This document shows, piece after piece, positions 62,592-64,000 of a stretch of DNA of 64,000 nt. How positions within the stretch are numbered: position 1 is the stretch's first letter; the number at the start of each line of letters is the position of its first letter. The DNA lies in the NCBI GenBank assembly GCA_964547995.1, contig CAZJRB010000018.1, positions 10,526 to 74,525 on the forward strand. The letters are read 5' to 3'. The position numbers and the translations under genes were made by a program. Source of the stretch: CAZJRB01 sp964547995. GTDB taxonomy: Bacteria; Planctomycetota; Planctomycetia; Pirellulales; Thermoguttaceae. Under the pieces are notes generated by a model. That model was not told where the DNA came from and searched no databases. It saw only the letters and a program-made list of their open reading frames with translations.

Positions 62592-62613
62592 AAACACCCC
62601 CGAGTGGAAGGTG

Positions 62614-62994
62614 TTACCTTCGTGAACCTATCTGTAACCGTTGTAGTTCGCGTGCCATTAACCGACGCTCGTTGTCTACGTCTAGGTCAAGCGTGTTCGG
62701 TCGGCCGGGTGTGTGCGGATTCTCTTCTCGCCACTTGAGAAAATCTTCGATAAAATCTCTTTTGTCCGCTGGAGTCAACGCCGACATTAGCCCGGAAGGT
62801 GAGTTGTTGTTTGCTTGGATCGGATCGACAAAAACCTTGAGTTGAGGGAGCACTTCGCAACCATTTGGGTAGCTTTCTGAGAGCCGTCTATCTACCGTTG
62901 CTCTTGCGTCAATATCGTTTTCCGCGTACAGCCAGCAAGGCCACGACCTGTAAGAGCCCTTCGGCTTGATCTGAAAAACGAAGAATTTCTTCAT
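62614..62994 (-). CDS. Small protein, unknown (paralogue-like N-terminus)
   Basis: A 126-aa protein: MKKFFVFQIKPKGSYRSWPC, then ENDIDARATVDRRLSESYPN. The pattern DARAxV with a following helix resembles ESETDARAKVAEWLESRGYA in the upstream gene, suggesting a shared small alpha/beta fold. The C-terminus is charged (DVDNERRLMARELQRLQ). Start at 62994 with AAAGGA upstream, 2 nt after the upstream stop, so it is coupled. Function unknown. Confidence 0.6.
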   Translation of the reverse strand: MKKFFVFQIKPKGSYRSWPCWLYAENDIDARATVDRRLSESYPNGCEVLPQLKVFVDPIQANNNSPSGLMSALTPADKRDFIEDFLKWREENPHTPGRPNTLDLDVDNERRLMARELQRLQIGSRR

Positions 62995-62996
62995 TT

Positions 62997-63533
62997 CTAT
63001 TGATCCTTTCGGAAGTAGTCCTGTAACGGAGAGAACACCGACGCAAAACAGCCATTGGGGTCAACCAATGCGGGCGGCCCCGATCCAATCGAAATACAGT
63101 CTGACTCGTCCAAATGATCGTGCATCACGGGAAGTGCGTCTGTGACGCTCCTACGCCTTGCTTCTATTGACTTCGCAACTTCTTCGAGTCTTTCTTGTCT
63201 CTGCAATACTTCTCCTCCGACAATCTCAAGGCATTGTTCCAACGATAGCTTGTTTCGGGTACTTCGCCTGCCGAGAGCATTCTTCGTGGGCCACAACCCT
63301 TGATGGATAACGGTTCGCAAGTCAGCCCTGCAAAACCGCTCCAACTTGCGGTAGTTGTCGGGGGCGTAGCCGCGTGACTCAAGCCATTCGGCAACCTTTG
63401 CCCTTGCATCGGTCTCACTTTCGCCAGCGATAACCAACCCCTCCCGATTCACGAACCCGCTGGAACTCCCCGAACGTGAAACGCGGCCGATAGGATGTCT
63501 TGCCCGATATGTAAACTGCCAAACCCAGAACAT
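62997..63533 (-). CDS. Protein of unknown function with DPNGCF motif
   Basis: A 178-aa protein. N-terminus MFWVWQFTYRARHPIGRVSR, then ESETDARAKVAEWLESRGYA, similar in layout to the next gene. Middle: KLSLEQCLEIVGGEVLQRQE. C-terminus: ALVDPNGCFASVFSPLQDYF. The DPNGCF(A/D)S motif recurs in the gene at 63672-63944, and 17 nt are identical in both. It starts 1 nt after the stop of the 44-aa ORF. Confidence 0.6.
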   Translation of the reverse strand: MFWVWQFTYRARHPIGRVSRSGSSSGFVNREGLVIAGESETDARAKVAEWLESRGYAPDNYRKLERFCRADLRTVIHQGLWPTKNALGRRSTRNKLSLEQCLEIVGGEVLQRQERLEEVAKSIEARRRSVTDALPVMHDHLDESDCISIGSGPPALVDPNGCFASVFSPLQDYFRKDQ

Positions 63534-63534
63534 G

Positions 63535-63669
63535 CTACCTGCTCCCGTTAATTGGCTTACCGGGCACGTTGCCCTTGTGTCGTTTTGTTCCCGCCCTTAC
63601 CCTCTTCTTGTGTAGCTTCCTTTCACGTTTCAGAGCCTTGCGTTGTTCTCTTTCATGGAATCGCGACAT
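63535..63669 (-). CDS. Tiny basic protein (44 aa)
   Basis: An ORF of 44 codons: MSRFHEREQRKALKRERKLH, then basic residues to KGNVPGKPINGSR. About 40 percent are Lys/Arg/His, so the product would bind nucleic acid or be very short-lived. It fits precisely between two genes (2-nt gap after the stop of the upstream gene, 1-nt gap before the next start), which supports it as real despite its length. Confidence 0.5.
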   Translation of the reverse strand: MSRFHEREQRKALKRERKLHKKRVRAGTKRHKGNVPGKPINGSR

Positions 63670-63671
63670 GG

Positions 63672-63944
63672 CTACCACCTCCACGGAAAACAAGGATCAA
63701 GTATCGCGTTTTCCGGTTGTTCGTCTTCCACACTCTTGACCACCTCAGTCTGTGCGGGCGAGAGTGCGGAAAAGAAACTGAAACTATCAAAACAGCCATT
63801 GGGGTCCACTCCGGCAGACTTCTCTACTGCCAGTCTCTCTTGCTCCGTTAGCGGGCGAATCGACTGGATAGGCCCCAACGAATCGGGAAGCCCCACAATA
63901 GTCTTACAGACCTCCACCCGATCCCCACAACCAATGACTTCCAC
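63672..63944 (-). CDS. Small protein with DPNGCF motif, unknown
   Basis: A 90-aa protein: RPLTEQERLAVEKSAGVDPN, then GCFDSFSFFSALSPAQTEVV. The VDPNGCF segment is shared with the 178-aa protein downstream. No promoter is visible within the 56 bp left in the window, so it may continue an operon from outside. Confidence 0.5.
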   Translation of the reverse strand: MEVIGCGDRVEVCKTIVGLPDSLGPIQSIRPLTEQERLAVEKSAGVDPNGCFDSFSFFSALSPAQTEVVKSVEDEQPENAILDPCFPWRW

Positions 63945-64000
63945 TTGTCTTGGTTCAACGTGAATTGGAAAGCCGGGCGTCTTGGGTTAGCGGGTTGATG

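Larger units (their letters stand above)
57135..64000. mobile_element. Integrated element in tRNA-Leu (left end; right end beyond window)
   Basis: From the broken tRNA-Leu to the window end, genes differ from the chromosomal part: a tyrosine integrase next to the junction, an AbiTii-like fragment, a serine recombinase stub, a homing-endonuclease-repeat protein and a packed operon of small unknown genes. By eye base composition is less GC-rich and intergenic inverted-repeat families A-G are absent. No structural phage, conjugation or replication gene is recognisable, so whether it is a prophage satellite, an ICE relative or a genomic island cannot be decided here. Confidence 0.7.

Overview
The window looks like a chromosome segment of a GC-rich planctomycete (Pirellulales-like is my best guess). 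This rests on gene content only: a giant secreted protein with an LEDRCLLS-type N-terminal motif, GEVED and SdrD-B-like modules; a hydrazine-synthase-alpha-like exported protein with two CxxCH sites; DUF1080; large TPR and alpha-2-macroglobulin proteins; an ExbB plus three ExbD cluster; and ECF-type sigma factors. No rRNA gene is present, so the taxonomy is inference.

Layout: 1-6126 holds the end of an exported protein, three small membrane proteins (LRR, TPR and two-TM) on the minus strand, a WD40-like secreted protein and an exported double methyltransferase. 6617-18187 is one 3856-aa gene. Its beta-propeller, GEVED, cadherin, subtilase-like, PD40, golvesin-like and matrixin-like parts include whole domains nested inside SdrD-B-like modules. 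18434-26837 (minus) carries the HZS-alpha-like protein, DUF1080, a large exported protein and a two-gene OB-fold-like membrane operon. 27325-30197 is a sigma factor followed by a membrane von Willebrand protein with a repeated cytoplasmic tail. 30569-37656 is a TPR/TPR/ExbB/ExbD/ExbD/ExbD cluster, followed by convergent xerD. 39314-56855 holds a second sigma factor, a Spy-like protein, two tiny genes, a HEAT protein, a 2063-aa alpha-2-macroglobulin, an O-methyltransferase, RecQ, NUDIX, endonuclease IV and a metallopeptidase-TPR protein.

At 57102-57146 a tRNA-Leu(CAA) gene is cut in its anticodon arm. From there to the end of the window base composition falls by eye and content changes to an integrated element: an atypical tyrosine integrase, a C-terminal-only AbiTii-like protein, a perfect consensus promoter with an intrinsic terminator (small RNA or attenuator), a serine-recombinase stub, twin 16-bp palindromes, a homing-endonuclease-repeat protein with a nuclease-like C-terminus, and a tightly packed minus-strand operon of small unknown genes including a HExxH protein and a 44-aa basic ORF. 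The right end of the element lies outside the window.

Intergenic regions of the chromosomal part are seeded with several unrelated families of 60-120 bp inverted-repeat elements, often touching stop codons. Several very long antisense ORFs are shadows of GC-rich genes and are not annotated.
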